From Aegilops tauschii subsp. strangulata (taxonomy: Eukaryota > Streptophyta > Magnoliopsida > Poales > Poaceae): a stretch of DNA of 64,000 bases. How positions within the stretch are numbered: position 1 is the first letter of the stretch; each line of letters opens with the position of its first letter. Below the pieces are notes generated by a model that had not been told where the DNA came from, did not search any database, and saw only the letters and a list, made by a program, of their open reading frames with translations. Where the stretch lies: the NCBI RefSeq assembly GCF_002575655.3, contig NC_053036.3:160804627-160868626 (forward strand), given 5' to 3'. This document shows positions 11,291 through 23,449 of this stretch, piece after piece. A program made the position numbers and the translations under genes.

Positions 11291-12847
11291 GCCTCCTCTC
11301 ACAATTGTTTTCGATTGTGAGAATTCTTTTCACCCATCCGGAGCAATTCAACAGTCTTTTCAGATTGATTCTCCGTAGTCAATCATCTCAGAATTATTCA
11401 TTCCAGCTTTCAGCTCTCGTTCTCCAAATCTTACTGGTGCATCATTCAAATATCCTCTAATCAGTTCATGATCTCTTCGTTCTCATGTATCTAAATTCTG
11501 TCAAGTATCTTTATTCGTTTTCTAATTCTTCCCGGTCAATTGCGCCTTTGCTACTTTCATTTCAAATTCTTACGATGGTTCGTTCAAGAGTTCTCTTCCT
11601 TGGTTATCATATCAATTCATTTGTTCTTTCCAATCCCACCGGTGGTTCCATCAATACCTTCTCAAGTTTACGCTATATCTCTTTTCAATCCTTTCTACGA
11701 GAATAAGTAGTATGCCAAATCCGTTGCTTGTCATCAGTTTATATTGGTGAAGGATATGCCTAACATAATTCTTGTTCTTGTTTCATCCAAGTTAAGATCC
11801 GCCAAGCTATACTCTAAAATAAACATGGTGTTCAACACATGTTTTGTTTGGAGGAGTTCAAGCATTTCTTCATCTTGCATTCCGAAGTGCAATTCTTTCT
11901 ACCTTATCTTTTGAGGTGGTGTTATGTCATTCTTGACAATTTCCCTTCATGCTTCATGATTCACATGTTGTCAAGAATGAGGTATTTTAAATCCATCAAT
12001 CTCTTCATTGGAGTTATCTTGGGTTATATTTCACCTAAAGCTTTCCCTAAGGATTGTTGCTAATTATGGTGCTTATAAATGACCCAAGTTCTTCATTTGT
12101 CCTCCCGGTGAAATAAGTTTCTCGTCTCCTTGTTGATATCAATCCAATCATTTGTTTCCGTTGGTGGTAGAAGCTCACCTCATAATTTTGAGATGTTTCC
12201 ATAAGCCACACAAGCTTATTCTTACCGTTGTTGTTTTTCAAACAACTAGCTTATTCTTACCGTTGTTTTTTTCAAACAACTCTGTTCAATCCTACTTCGT
12301 AAGGATGCTCTTTCAAATTCATTTATGGTAGGAGATGTTGGTTTCATTCTTCGTTCTATTCATTCCAACTATCTAACTATCATGCATTGCTTCCGGAGGC
12401 ATTGTGATGTTGCTCTCTTCACCCATCACCTTGTTTTATAAAGATCATGTTCTTTTTCTTGCCTATCCATTTAACCGGAGTGTCATGCCTCTTTTCAAGT
12501 TCTTCCCATTTTGTCAAGTCTTGCATCTCTTTTCAACCGGAGTGCTGTCCGAATTTGTTCTTCCTTGTTCCTTGTTTATCTCGTTTCAACCAGAGTGGTT
12601 TCGATTCCTTCTTGTCCATTGTGCTCGTCATTCATAGCTTTGCAACCTCCAAGGTTCACATGGTGTTCCTTGGTTCTCTTTTCTACTAGAGTGCTCTCAA
12701 TTGTGTTCAACTCTGTTGTGTTCTTTCTTTCAACTTTTCAACCTCTCAAGGTTCATTGGTTTCACTCGTTTGTCAAAGAAGCAACTTTGTTTTACCTCTT
12801 TCGCTTTTCTCCAGTGCCATCCTAGATCTCAGGACGAGATCTCTTGT

Positions 12848-12860
12848 AAGTGGAGGAGTG
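12848..12860 (+). other. Polypurine tract of LARD-K
   Basis: aagtggaggagtg ends one or two bases before the TGTAACG start of the 3' LTR, the expected site for plus-strand priming. Confidence 0.75.
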
Positions 12861-12861
12861 T

Positions 12862-15800
12862 TGTAACGCCCCGAGACCGACGCTCCAGACGGCTTCCATA
12901 TTTTTTTCGTTATCGTTGTGTGTATTTATTTGTTTGCTGCATTCATCATGTCATCATGCGCATTGCATCTGCATGTTTTCATAAAAACTCGTAATCGTTC
13001 GTAGTTGCCGCTTCTTCCTTGTCTCTGTTGACCTCCTCTCAGATCAACCGGACCGCTCTCTTCTCTCTCTTCTCTAAACCCATCAAACCCCTTTGTCTCC
13101 GTGGCCTTTCGTCAAACCCCTCGCGCGCGTCCGAAAGCAGTCCCGAACCCGACCCGGGCAGTCGTCACCGTTGGGTCCGGATCATCCCCAAACATCCCTA
13201 AAACATCATCGTTTTCTCATTTGAACTCTCTGTCCTATTTATCTCGACCGTTTAATTTTAATCGAAGGGTTCGATTAGTCACTAACCAAAATGCTCATGC
13301 TATATAAACAGATGAAACCCTAGCCCCTAGCTGTCTCATCGACCCTTTCCCTTCGTGCCGCCGCCAGCCAGCCAACCTCCCCCCTTCTTCCTCGGGATCC
13401 TCCCAGATCCATCCCCGACCAGCCTCCACCTTCCTCGGGTTCGTCCCCGATCCAAAATCCTCATTGTTTTCTCCACCCAACCAACCACTGCACCACCGCA
13501 CGCTCCTCCCGTCGCTCGAACCCTCCAACTGAGCGCCTCCTCCTCACCTCGTCTCCCTCATGCCGGCCACCAGCAGCAGCTTCAGGCCGGCCCCGCCGCC
13601 AAGTCCCTCGCACGATCCCTTGACTCGTCCCCTTGCGCCGCCAAGCCGCCCGAGCACCTCCTCTTCCGGAGGCCCGAGCTCGTCCAGCCACGCGACCCCG
13701 CTATCCCCGGCGAACCTCGCCGCCGGCAACCACTTCCAGCAGATGAGCGCATTCCCTCTCCTTCCGCGTGGTCTCTCCCTCCCTCTGGTTCTTTCTCCGT
13801 CTCTCTCTGAATTCTTCTCTCTCTCGATCTTCTCCAGGGAACCTCGACACCCAAGGAGGAAGCTCGCCACCTGGCCCTCAAGTTCGCATGGCCCCCGTCG
13901 TCCTCCAGCTTCCCTACAGCCCCGCGCCACCGGAGCCCCGAGCCGCCCCATCGTCCTTCGGCCCTGCAGTCGCCTTCCTCCACGACCACAGGAGCAGGAG
14001 CTTCTCCAGCCGCGAACGCCCGAGGCCTCCTCCTCGACCCTCCCCACACGAACCCCATCGCTGCTCATCACCATGACCGGCCCTGCAGCAAGCTCCGCCG
14101 CCGCGCCATCTGCAGGTGCTCGGGCACGAGCTTGCCCGCGCCCAGTCTTCCTCCTCGTCGCGCGGATCCAAGAGGCTTGACGCTGCCGCTCCCCTGCATC
14201 GCCCTGTTGCCGCGCCTGCACCGCCTGAAGCCGTCGCACCCCTGCTTCCTCTACTTCGTAGACGAGCCACGCGCTCGCCTTGACCGACTCCAGCCAGATC
14301 GACCGCGACCTGCCCATCTCCTTCGCCTCCTGGGCCACCAGGAACCTCCCCAACCCGGCCTGCTTCGGCCTCCCTCCACCACCGGCCCGACCTGGCCCTC
14401 TGGTCAGAAGCCCAGTCCGCCCGAGATGCGGCCTAGTTCCTATTTTTTTCAGCGTCTGCGAATTTGTCTAATTATTCCAGAGTTTGCAGTTTTACAGAAA
14501 AACCCTCAAACATCATGCATATAATAACTCATTAACCGTGCATCGGATTAAAATGTTTTAAATATGTAAAATGCTTAGAATTTCATCTAGTTTCATAATA
14601 CCCAACTTTCATCCATGTTAAACATGTTTAAATGTGTGGTTTGAATTAATTTGCATAAATAGCATGTTAAAATGATTTATTTCATAACTAATTAACCGTA
14701 GCTCCGATTTTAATATACTTTATATGTAAATGGGGTAGAAAAATGCATAGATTAACTTGGTGCACCTTGTTTTACTGTTTAACAATAATAAAATATGGTT
14801 TTAGGCAGAACAGTACCATATCCAAAATATGCATGTGGGGATTTTCCGGAATTGTTGTTTGTTGTTCCGGCCTCATTTAAACTTGCCTAAATAGTTAGTT
14901 TAATCATGCTTCACCACTTGCCTTGTTTAATAACATTTAATATTGTTGGGTACATAACCGAGAGAGAACTAAATGAGTCATGTGGTGTTTCGTCAATATG
15001 CAACTCGTTGCATATTGAGGTCCACTTAATTTGTAGTGTTGTTTGTTGCATTTGCCATGCCATTAATCATTAAACCGGACATGCATCATACTTGATTGTG
15101 CATCATGCCATGTTCATGTGATGATTGTTTACTATGTTGCTTGCTTCTTTCCGATTGCGCTTCTCCTTGATAGTTCCGGTTACGTTGCGATTGTGAGGAT
15201 CCGTTCGACTTCGTCCGTTTGTCTTCTTCATGGACTCGTTCTTCTTCCTTGCGGGATCTCAGGCAAGATGACCAAACCCTCGAAATCACTTCTATCTTTG
15301 ATTGCTAGTTGTTCGCTCTATTGCTATGCCACGCTACCTACCACTTGCTATATCATGCCTCCCATATTGCCATGTCAAGCCTCTAACCCACCTTTCCTAG
15401 CAAACCGTTGTTTGGCTATGTTACCGCTTTTGCTCAGCCCCTCTTATAGCGTTGCTAGTTGCAGGTGAAGATGAATATTGTTCCATGTTGGAACATGGAT
15501 ATGTTGGGATATCACAATATCTCTTATTTTAATTAATGCACCTATATACTTGGTAAAGGGTGGAAGGCTCGGCCTTATGCCTAGTGTTTTGTTCCACTCT
15601 TGCCGCCCTAGTTTCCGTCATACCGGTGTTATGTTCCTTGATTTTGCGTTCCTTACGCGGTTGGGTGTTATGGGAACCCCTTGACAGTTCATTTTGAATA
15701 AAACTTCTCCAGCACGGCCCAACCTTTGTTTTACATTTTCCTAACAACCTATTTACCCTTCCCTTGGGCCGGCCAACCCGAGGGTCATCTTTATTTTAAC

Positions 15801-16874
15801 CCCTGGGCCAATGCTTCTCTAAGTGTTGGTCCGAACCGAGTAGACTGCGGGGCCACCTCGGGGAAACTTGAGGCTTGGTTTTACTCGTAGGATGTCTCAT
15901 CCGGTGTGCCCTGAGAACGAGATATGTGCAGCTCTTATCGGGATTTGTCGGCACAGTCGGGTGGTCTTGCTGGTCTTGTTTTACCATTGTCGAAATGTCT
16001 TGTAACCGGGATTCCGAGACTGATCGGGTCTTCCTCGGAGAAGGAATATCCTTCGTTGACCGTGAGAGCTTGTGATGGGCTAAGTTGGGACACCCCTGCA
16101 GGGTATAAACTTTCGAGAGCCGTGCCCGCGATTATGTGGCAGATGGGAATTTGTTAATGTCCGGTTGTAGAGAACTTGACACTTGACTTAATTAAAATAC
16201 ATCAACCGCATGTGTAGCCGTGATGGTCTCTTCTCGGCAGAGTCTGGGAAGTGAACATGGTTCTTGTGTTATGTTTGAACGTAAGTAGTTTCAGGATCAC
16301 TTCTTGATCACTTCTAGCTTCTCGACCGTTGCGTTGCTTCTCTTCTCGCTCTTATTTGCGTATGTTAGCCACCATATATGCTTAGTGCTTGCTGCAGCTC
16401 CACCTCATTACCCTATCCTACCCATAAGCTTAAATAGTCTTGATCTCGCGGGTGTGAGATTGCTGAGTCCTTGTGACTCACAGATTCTACAAAAACAGTT
16501 GCAGGTGCCGATGATACCAGTGCAGGTGACGCAACCGAACTCAAGTGGGAGTTCGATGAGGTCCTTGGTCGTTACTATGTTTCGTTTCCGGATGATCAGT
16601 AGTGAAGCCCAGTTGGGACGATCGGGGATCTAGCATTTGGGGTTGTCTTCTTTTATTTTGGTTCCGTAGTCGGACCTTGTGTGTACTCTGAATGATGTAT
16701 GTTTAATTTATTTATTGTGTGAAGTGGCGATTGTAAGCCAACTCTTTATCCCATTCTTGTTCATTACATGGGGTTGTGTGAAGATGACCCTTCTTGCGAC
16801 AAAACCACCATGCGGTTATGCCTCCAAGTCGTGCCTCGACATGTGGGAGATATAGCCGCATCGTGGGCGTTTCA
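12862..16874 (+). repeat. 3' LTR of LARD-K (4013 bp)
   Basis: It starts TGTAACGCCCC and ends GGGCGTTTCA, directly followed by the second atata TSD. It is colinear with 5569-9582 over the full length. Differences include single-base changes in the GC-rich leader and a short length difference in a C-run near 15800. A TATA box lies at 13301-13308. Confidence 0.93.
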
Positions 16875-16879
16875 ATATA

Positions 16880-18485
16880 TCTCGGAATGGCTATGGAAAT
16901 GCCATAATAGGTAGGTATGGTGGCTGTTTTGAGGAAGGTATATGGTGGGTGTATGATACCGGCGAAAGGTGTGCGGTACTAGAGAGGCTAGCGATGGTGG
17001 AAGGGTGAGAGTGCATATAATCCATGGACTCAACATTAGTCATAAAGAACTCACATACTTATTGCAAAAATCTATTAGTTATCGAAACGAAGTACTACGC
17101 GCATGCTCGTAGGGGGATAGATTGGTAGGAAAAGACCATCGCTCGTCCCCGACCGCCACTCATAAGGAAGACAATCAATAAATAAATCATGCTCCGACTT
17201 CATCACATAACTGTTCACCATACGTGCATGCTACGGGAATCACAAACTTTAACACAAGTATTTCTCTAATTCACAACTACTCAACTAGCATGACTCTAAT
17301 ATCACCATCTCCATATCTCAAAACAATTATCATGTATCAAACTTCTCATAATATTCAATGCACTCTATATGATAGTTTTTATTATACCTATCTTGGATGC
17401 TCATCACTTAAGGACTAAAATTTTAACCAAAGCAAATTACCATGCTGTTCTAAAAGACTCTCAAAATAATATAAGTGAAGCATGAGAGATCAATAATTTC
17501 TATAAAATAAATCCACCACAGTGCTCTAAAAGATATAAGTGAAGTACTAGAGCAAAATTATTTAGCTCAAAAGATATAAGTGAAGCACATAGAGTATTCT
17601 AATAAATTCCGATTAATGTGTGTCTATCCCAAAAGGTGTGTATAACAAGGATGATTGTGGTAAACTAAAAATCAAAGACTCAAATCATACAAGATGCTCC
17701 AAGCGAAACACATATCATGTGGTGAATAAAAATATAGCTCCAAGTAAAGTTACCGATGGACGAAGACGAAAGAGGGGATGCCTTCCGGGGCATCCCCAAG
17801 CTTAGGCTTTTGGTTGTCCTTGGATTTTACCTTGGGGTTCCTTGGGCATCCCCAAGCTTAGCCTCTTGCCACTCCTTGTTCCATAATCCATCAAATCTTT
17901 ACCCAAAACTTGAAAACTTCACAACACAAAACTTAACAGAAAATCTCATGAGCTCCGTTAGCGAAATAAAACAAACCTCCACTGTAAGGTACTTTAATGA
18001 ACTCATTCTTTATTTATATTGGTGTTAAACCTACTGTATTCCAACTTCTCTATGGTTCATAACCTCCGATACTAGCCATAGATTCATCAAAATAAGCAAA
18101 CAACACACGAAAAAAAGAATCTGTCAAAAACAGAACAGTCTATAGTAATCTGCATCTAACGCAAACTTGTAGAACTCACAAAAATCTACCAAAATAGGAA
18201 GACCTAGATAATTTGTTTATTGATCTACTGCAATTGGAATCAGTATTTTATCCCGTTTTGGTGAGTTTTAACAATTGTTTTCGTGAGCAGAAAGTTTCTG
18301 ACTTTCTCAACAAGATCAAATAACAATCATCCAAGAAGATCCTATAGGTTTTACTTGGCACAAACACTAATTAAAACATAAAACCACATCTAACCAGAGG
18401 CTAGATCAAATAATTATTACTAAACAGAACCAAAAAGCAAGTAACCAAAATAAAATTGGGTTGCCTCCCAACAAGCGCTATCGTT
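16880..18485 (-). mobile_element. Ath-A interior: 3' noncoding region
   Basis: On the - strand this follows the gag-protease frame and corresponds base by base to Ath-C 30100-31810. It holds no gene. It contains a hairpin with 9-bp arms (GGGGATGCC at 17774-17782, GGCATCCCC at 17789-17797). It also contains two exact copies, read on the - strand, of the 15-mer taagcttggggatgc (17790-17804 and 17846-17860), which equals the element's polypurine tract as seen in Ath-C. Confidence 0.85.
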
Positions 18486-18521
18486 TAACGCCCCTAGCTA
18501 GGCATAAAGGCAAGGATAGAT

Positions 18522-20604
18522 CTAGGTATTATCATCTTTGGCATGCAATCCATAAGTAGCTCTCATAATAGATTCATAAGGTAATTTAATTTTGTTTCTG
18601 GATAAGTGTTCCATGCCTTTCCTTAACGGAGATTGGAATCTAATATTCCCTTCTTTCATATCAATAATTGCACCAATCGTTCTAAGGAAAGGTCTACCAA
18701 GAATAATAGGACATGAAGGATTGCAATCTATATCAAGAACAATGAAATCTACGGGTACATAATATCCTATTTGCAACAATAATAACATCATTAATTCTTC
18801 CCATAGATTTCTTAATGGTGGAATCCGCAAGGTGCAAGTTTAAAGAACAATCATCAAATTCACGGAAACCTAACATATCACACAATTTTTTTGGAATCGT
18901 GGAAACACTAGCACCCAAATCACACAAAGCATAGCATGCATGATCTTTAATTTTAATTTTAATAGTAGGTTCCCACTCATCACAAAGTTTTCTAGGGATA
19001 GAAACTTCTAATTCAAGCTTTTCCTCATAGGATTGCATTAAAGCATCAACGATATGTTTGGTAAAAGCCTTATTTTGACTATAAGCATGCGGAGAATTTA
19101 GTACGGATTGCAACAAGGAAATACAATCCATTAAAGAACAATTATCATAATTAAATTCCTTGAAATCCAAAATAGTGGGTTCATTGCTATGTAAAGTTTT
19201 GACCTCTTCAATCCCACTTTTATCAATTTTTGCATCCAGATCTAAAAACTCCGAATCATTGGGACGCCTTTTAACTAAAGTTGACTCATCTCCAGCCCCC
19301 TCATTATCAAGATTCATATTGCAAAACAAAGATTCAATAGGAGACACATCAATAACCTTGATATCTTCATCCTTATTATCATGAAAACTAGAAGAACACG
19401 CCTTTATAAAGCAATCTTTCTTAGCACGCATCCTAGCGGTTCTTTCTTTGCATTCATCAATGGAAATTCTCATAGCTTTGAGAGACTCATTGATATCATG
19501 ATTAGGTGGAATAGATCTAAGTTTCAAAGAATCAACATCAAGAGAAATTCTATCCACGTTCCTAGCCAACTCATCAATCTTAGGCAATTTTTCTTCAAGC
19601 AAAGCATTGAAATTCTTTTGAGAAATCATAAATTCTTTAACACTAGTCTCAAAATCAGAGGGCATCTTATTAAAATTTCCATAAGAGTTGTTGTAGTAAT
19701 TACCATAATTATTAGAGGAATTACTAGGATACGGCCTAGGATTAAAGTTTCCTCTATAAGCGTTATTACCAAAATTGTTCCTACCAACAAAATTCACATC
19801 CATAGATTCATTATTATTCTCAATCAAAGTAGACAAAGGCATATCATTGGGATTAGAAGAAACACTCTTATTAGCAAACAATTTCATAAGTTCATCCATC
19901 TTTCCACTCAAAACATTAATCTCTTCAATTGCATGAACCTTTTTACTAGTAGATCTTTCAGTGTGCCATTGAGAATAATTAACCATAATATTATCTAGGA
20001 GTTTAGTAGCTTCTCCTAAAGTGATTTCCATAAAAGTGCCTCCCGCGCCCGAATCTAAAAGATTTCTAGAAGCAAAATTCAATCCGGCATAATTTTTTTG
20101 TATAATCATCCATAAATTCAAACCATGTGTAGGGCAATTACGTATCATTAATTTCATTCTCTCCCAAGCTTGTGCAACATGTTCAAGATCAAGTTGCTTA
20201 AAATTCATGATATCGTTTCTAAGAGAGATGATCTTAGCGGGAGGAAAATACTTAGAGATAAAAGCGTCTTTGCACTTATTCCAAGAATCAATACTATTTT
20301 TAGGCAAAGACGAAAACCATGTTTTAGCACGATCTCTAAGAGAAAAAGGAAATAGCTTCAATTTAACAATATCATTGTCCACACCTTTCTTCTTCTGCAT
20401 ATCACACAAATCAACAAAGTTGTTTAGATGGGTAGCGGCATCTTCAATAGGAAGGCCGTCGAATTGATCTTTCATGACAAGATTCAGCAAGGCAGCATTA
20501 ATTTCACAAGTTTAAGCATCGGTAAGAGGAGCAATCGGAGTGCTAAGAAAATCATTGTTGTTGGTATTGGCAAAGTCACACAATTTAGTATTATCTTGGG
20601 CCAT
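18522..20604 (-). pseudogene. Ath-A gag-protease gene, broken by one stop and one frameshift
   Basis: The frame starts at ATG 20604-20602 (MAQDNTKLCDF). It hits a stop at 20514-20512 where Ath-C has a Glu codon, then runs open to about 18760. There a small indel shifts it into the frame ending at 18522. The N-terminal half carries a plant retrotransposon Gag domain (LRDRAKTWFSSLP, FISKYFPP), then an Asn/Gly/Tyr-rich stretch. The C-terminal part has an aspartic-protease-like core (CDLGASVSTIP) and GRPFLRTIGA. No zinc knuckle, reverse transcriptase or integrase follows. DLGAS instead of D[ST]GAS is usual for Athila-type elements. The protein would form particles and process Gag. Confidence 0.88.
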
Positions 20605-20795
20605 CGTGACAAGCAAGCAATCCAACACACAAGCAAACAAGAAGCAAGCAAAAAGAGGCGAACGGAAAAATAGGGCGAATAAAACGGCGAGGGTGAAGTG
20701 GGGGAGAGGAAAACGAGAGGCAAATGGCAAATAATGTAATGCGAGGGATAAGAGTTTGTCATGGGTACTTGGTATGTCTTGACTTGTGCATAGAC

Positions 20796-20813
20796 TCCCC
20801 GGCAACGGTGCCA
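20796..20813 (-). other. Primer-binding site of Ath-A (Asp tRNA type)
   Basis: On the - strand it reads TGGCACCGTTGCCGGGGA, one base from the sequence complementary to the 3' end of aspartate tRNA (TGGCGCCGTTGCC...), the primer typical of Athila-like elements. It lies 11 nt inside the LTR. Confidence 0.82.
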
Positions 20814-20824
20814 GAAATCCTTCT

Positions 20825-22401
20825 TGCTACCTCTTGAGCATGCGTTGGTTTTCCCTTGAAGAGAAAAGGGTGATGCAGCAAAGTAGCGTAAGTATTTCCC
20901 TCAGTTTTTGAGAACCAAGGTATCAATCCAGTAGGAGGCCACACGCAAGTCCCTCGTACCTACATAGACATATAAGAACTTGCAACCAACGCGATAAAGG
21001 GGTTGTCAATTCCTTCACGGCCACTTGCAAAAGTGAGATCTAATAGAGATAATAAGATAAATATTTTTGGTAATTTTATGATATAGATTGAAAAGTAAAG
21101 ATTGCAAAATAAATGGCACCAGAAATAACTCGTTGATGGGAGATTAATATGATGGAAGATAGACCCGGGGGCCATAGGTTTCACTAGTGGCTTCTCTCAA
21201 GATAGCATAACTATTACGGTGGGTGAAAAATTACTGTCGTGCAATTGATAGAATAGTGCATAATTATGAGAATATCTAGGCATGATCATGTATATAGGCA
21301 TCACGTCCGCAATAAGTAGACCGAAACGATTCTGCATCTACTACTATTACTACACACATCGACCGCTATCCAGCATGCATCTAGAGTATTAAGTTCATGA
21401 GAACAGCATTAGGCAAGATGACATGATGTAGAGGGATAAACTCAAGCAATACGATATAAACCCCATCTTTTTATCCTCGATGGCAACAATACAATATGTG
21501 TTGTTTCCCTTTCTGTCATTGGGATCGAGCAACGCAAGATTGAACCCAAATCTAAGCACTTCTCCCATTGCAAGAAAGATCAATCTAGTAGGCCAAACCA
21601 AACTGATAATTCGAAGAGACTTGCAAACATAACAAATCATACATAAAAGAATTCAGAGGAGATTCAAATATTGTTCATAGATAATCTTGATCATAAACCC
21701 ACAATTCATCGGATCTTGACAAACACACTGCAAAAAGAATTACATCGAATAGATCTCCAAGAAGATCGAGGAGAACTTTGTATTGAGATCCAAAGAGAGA
21801 GAAGAAGCCATCCAGCTAATAACTATGGACCCGAAGGTCTGAGGTAAACTACTCACACATCATAGGAGAGGCTATGGTGTTGATGTCGAAGCCCTCCGTG
21901 ATCGATGCCCCCTCTGGCGGAGCACCGCAAAAGGCCCCAAGATGGGATCTCATGGGTACAGAAGGTTGCGATGGTGGAAATAGGGTTTCATGGTGCTCCT
22001 GGTTGGTTTCGAGGTATATGGGTATATATAGGAGGAAGAAGTAGGTCGGTGGAGCTACATGGGGCCCACGAGGGTGGGGTCGCGCCCAGGGGGGCAGGCG
22101 CGCCTCCCTGCCTCGTGGCCTCCTCGTTCGTTTCTTGACGTCCACTCCAAGTCCTCTGGATCACGTTTGTTCCAAAAATAACTCTCCCGAAGGTTTCATT
22201 CCGTTTGGACTCCGTTTCATATTCCTTTTCTGCGAAACACTGAAATAGGCAAAAAAAACAGCAATTTGCACTGGGCCTTGGGTTAGTAGGTTAGTCCCAA
22301 AAATAATATTAAAGTGCTTAGTAAAGCCCATTAAACATCCAAAACAGATAATATAATAGCATGGAACAATCAAAAATTATAGATACGTTGGAGTCGTATC
22401 A
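20825..22401 (-). repeat. 5' LTR of Ath-A (1577 bp)
   Basis: Read on the - strand it starts TGATACGACTCC at 22401 and ends at 20825 with ...GCA, followed by the Asp-tRNA primer site. A TATATATA box is at 22023-22030. It resembles Solo-F (for example in the promoter region) more than it resembles the Ath-B LTR. Beyond 22401 the sequence switches at once into another LTR of the family, so Ath-A is inserted there. The expected TSD is ttact (22402-22406), whose partner lies left of the window. Confidence 0.9.
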
Positions 22402-23449
22402 TTACTCCACACATCGATCGCTATCCAGCATGCATCTAGGTATTAAGTTCATAAAGAACGGAGTGACGCATTAAGCAAGATGACATGATGTAGAGGAATT
22501 AACACAAGCAATATGATGAAAACCCCATCTTTTTATCCACAATGGCAACAATACAGTACGTGCCTTGCTGCCCCTACTGTCACTGGGAAAGGACACCACA
22601 AGATTGAACCCAAAGCTAAGCACTTCTCCCATTGCAAGAAAAACCAATCTAGTTGGCCACCAAACCGATAGTTCGAAGAGAATTACAAAGATATCAAATC
22701 ATGCATATAAGAATCCAGAAAAGATTCAAATCATATTCATAGATAAGTTGATCATAAATCCACAATTCATCGGATATCGGCAACACACCGCAAAAAAGTA
22801 TTACATCGAATAGATCTCCAAGAACATCGAGGAGAACATGGTATTGAGAATCAAAGAGAGAGAAGAAGTCATCTAGCTACTAGCTATGGACCCGTAGGTC
22901 TATGGTAAACTACTCTCGCTTCATTGGAAGGGTAATAGGGTTGACGTAGAAGCCCTTTGTGATCGAAACCCCCTCCGAGAGGGTGCCGGAAAAGGTCCCT
23001 AGATGGGATCTCACGGATACAGAAGGTTGCGGCGGTGGAAAAGTGTTTTCGTGGATGCCTCTGGTAGTTTGGGGATATATGGTAAGATATAGGCAAAAGA
23101 ATTAGGTCAGGAGGTGCACGAGGGGCCCACAAGGGTGGGGGCGCTCCCTACCCCCTGGGCGCACCCTCCGTCCTTGTGTCCGCCTCGTGGCTCCTCCGAC
23201 TTCATCTCCAAGTCTCCTGGTTGTCTTCTAGTCCAAGAAAAATCATCACGAAGTTTTTTTTTCCGTTTGGTATTCCTTTTCTGCAAAACTCAAAAACAGG
23301 GAAGAAACAGGAACTGGCACTGGGCTCTAGGTTAATAGGTTAGTCCCAAAAATAATATAAAATAGCATATTAATGCATATAAAACATCCAAAACGGATAA
23401 TATAATAGCATGGAACAATCAAAATTACAGATACGTTGGAGACGAATCA
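22402..23449 (-). repeat. Ath-B 3' LTR, part left of its start
   Basis: On the - strand this begins TGATTCGTCTCC at 23449 and runs to 22402, where Ath-A interrupts it. It matches the Ath-B 5' LTR (46533-47573) throughout, including the distinctive stretch near 23110-23200 (ggggcccacaagggtggggg), which differs from the Ath-A and Ath-C LTRs. The rest of this LTR must lie beyond the far end of Ath-A, outside the window. Confidence 0.88.

Larger units (their letters stand above)
9583..12861 (+). other. LARD-K interior, no intact gene
   Basis: This 3.3-kb interior starts with the primer-binding site and ends with the purine tract. The + strand is strongly pyrimidine-biased (many ttctt, cttttc and tcaacc runs). 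Recurring motifs such as tttcaaccggagtg appear between about 10450 and 12780. No reading frame is longer than about 120 codons. Short stretches around 11050-11300 read as a decayed Gypsy reverse transcriptase (separate entry), so at least part of the interior probably descends from a coding element. Confidence 0.8.
5569..16874 (+). mobile_element. LARD-K: large non-autonomous Gypsy-type retrotransposon (Sukkula/Erika-like)
   Basis: This is a complete 11.3-kb element. It has two LTRs of 4014 and 4013 bp, a primer-binding site against initiator Met tRNA, a 3.3-kb interior without any long reading frame, a purine tract, and a 5-bp TSD. Very long LTRs around a noncoding interior define the LARD class known from Triticeae. 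The two LTRs are the same over their whole length with scattered substitutions (5 differences in the first 140 bp, fewer later). It lies inside Ath-A. To move it would need Gag and Pol from another Gypsy element. The family name is from memory of LTR start and size. Confidence 0.9.

Noticed and set aside
20825..23449. Two adjacent Ath-type LTR sequences read as one long or tandem LTR
   Set aside because: The first is a complete Ath-A-type LTR and the second matches the distinct Ath-B LTR starting in mid-sequence, so this is an insertion of Ath-A into the Ath-B LTR.
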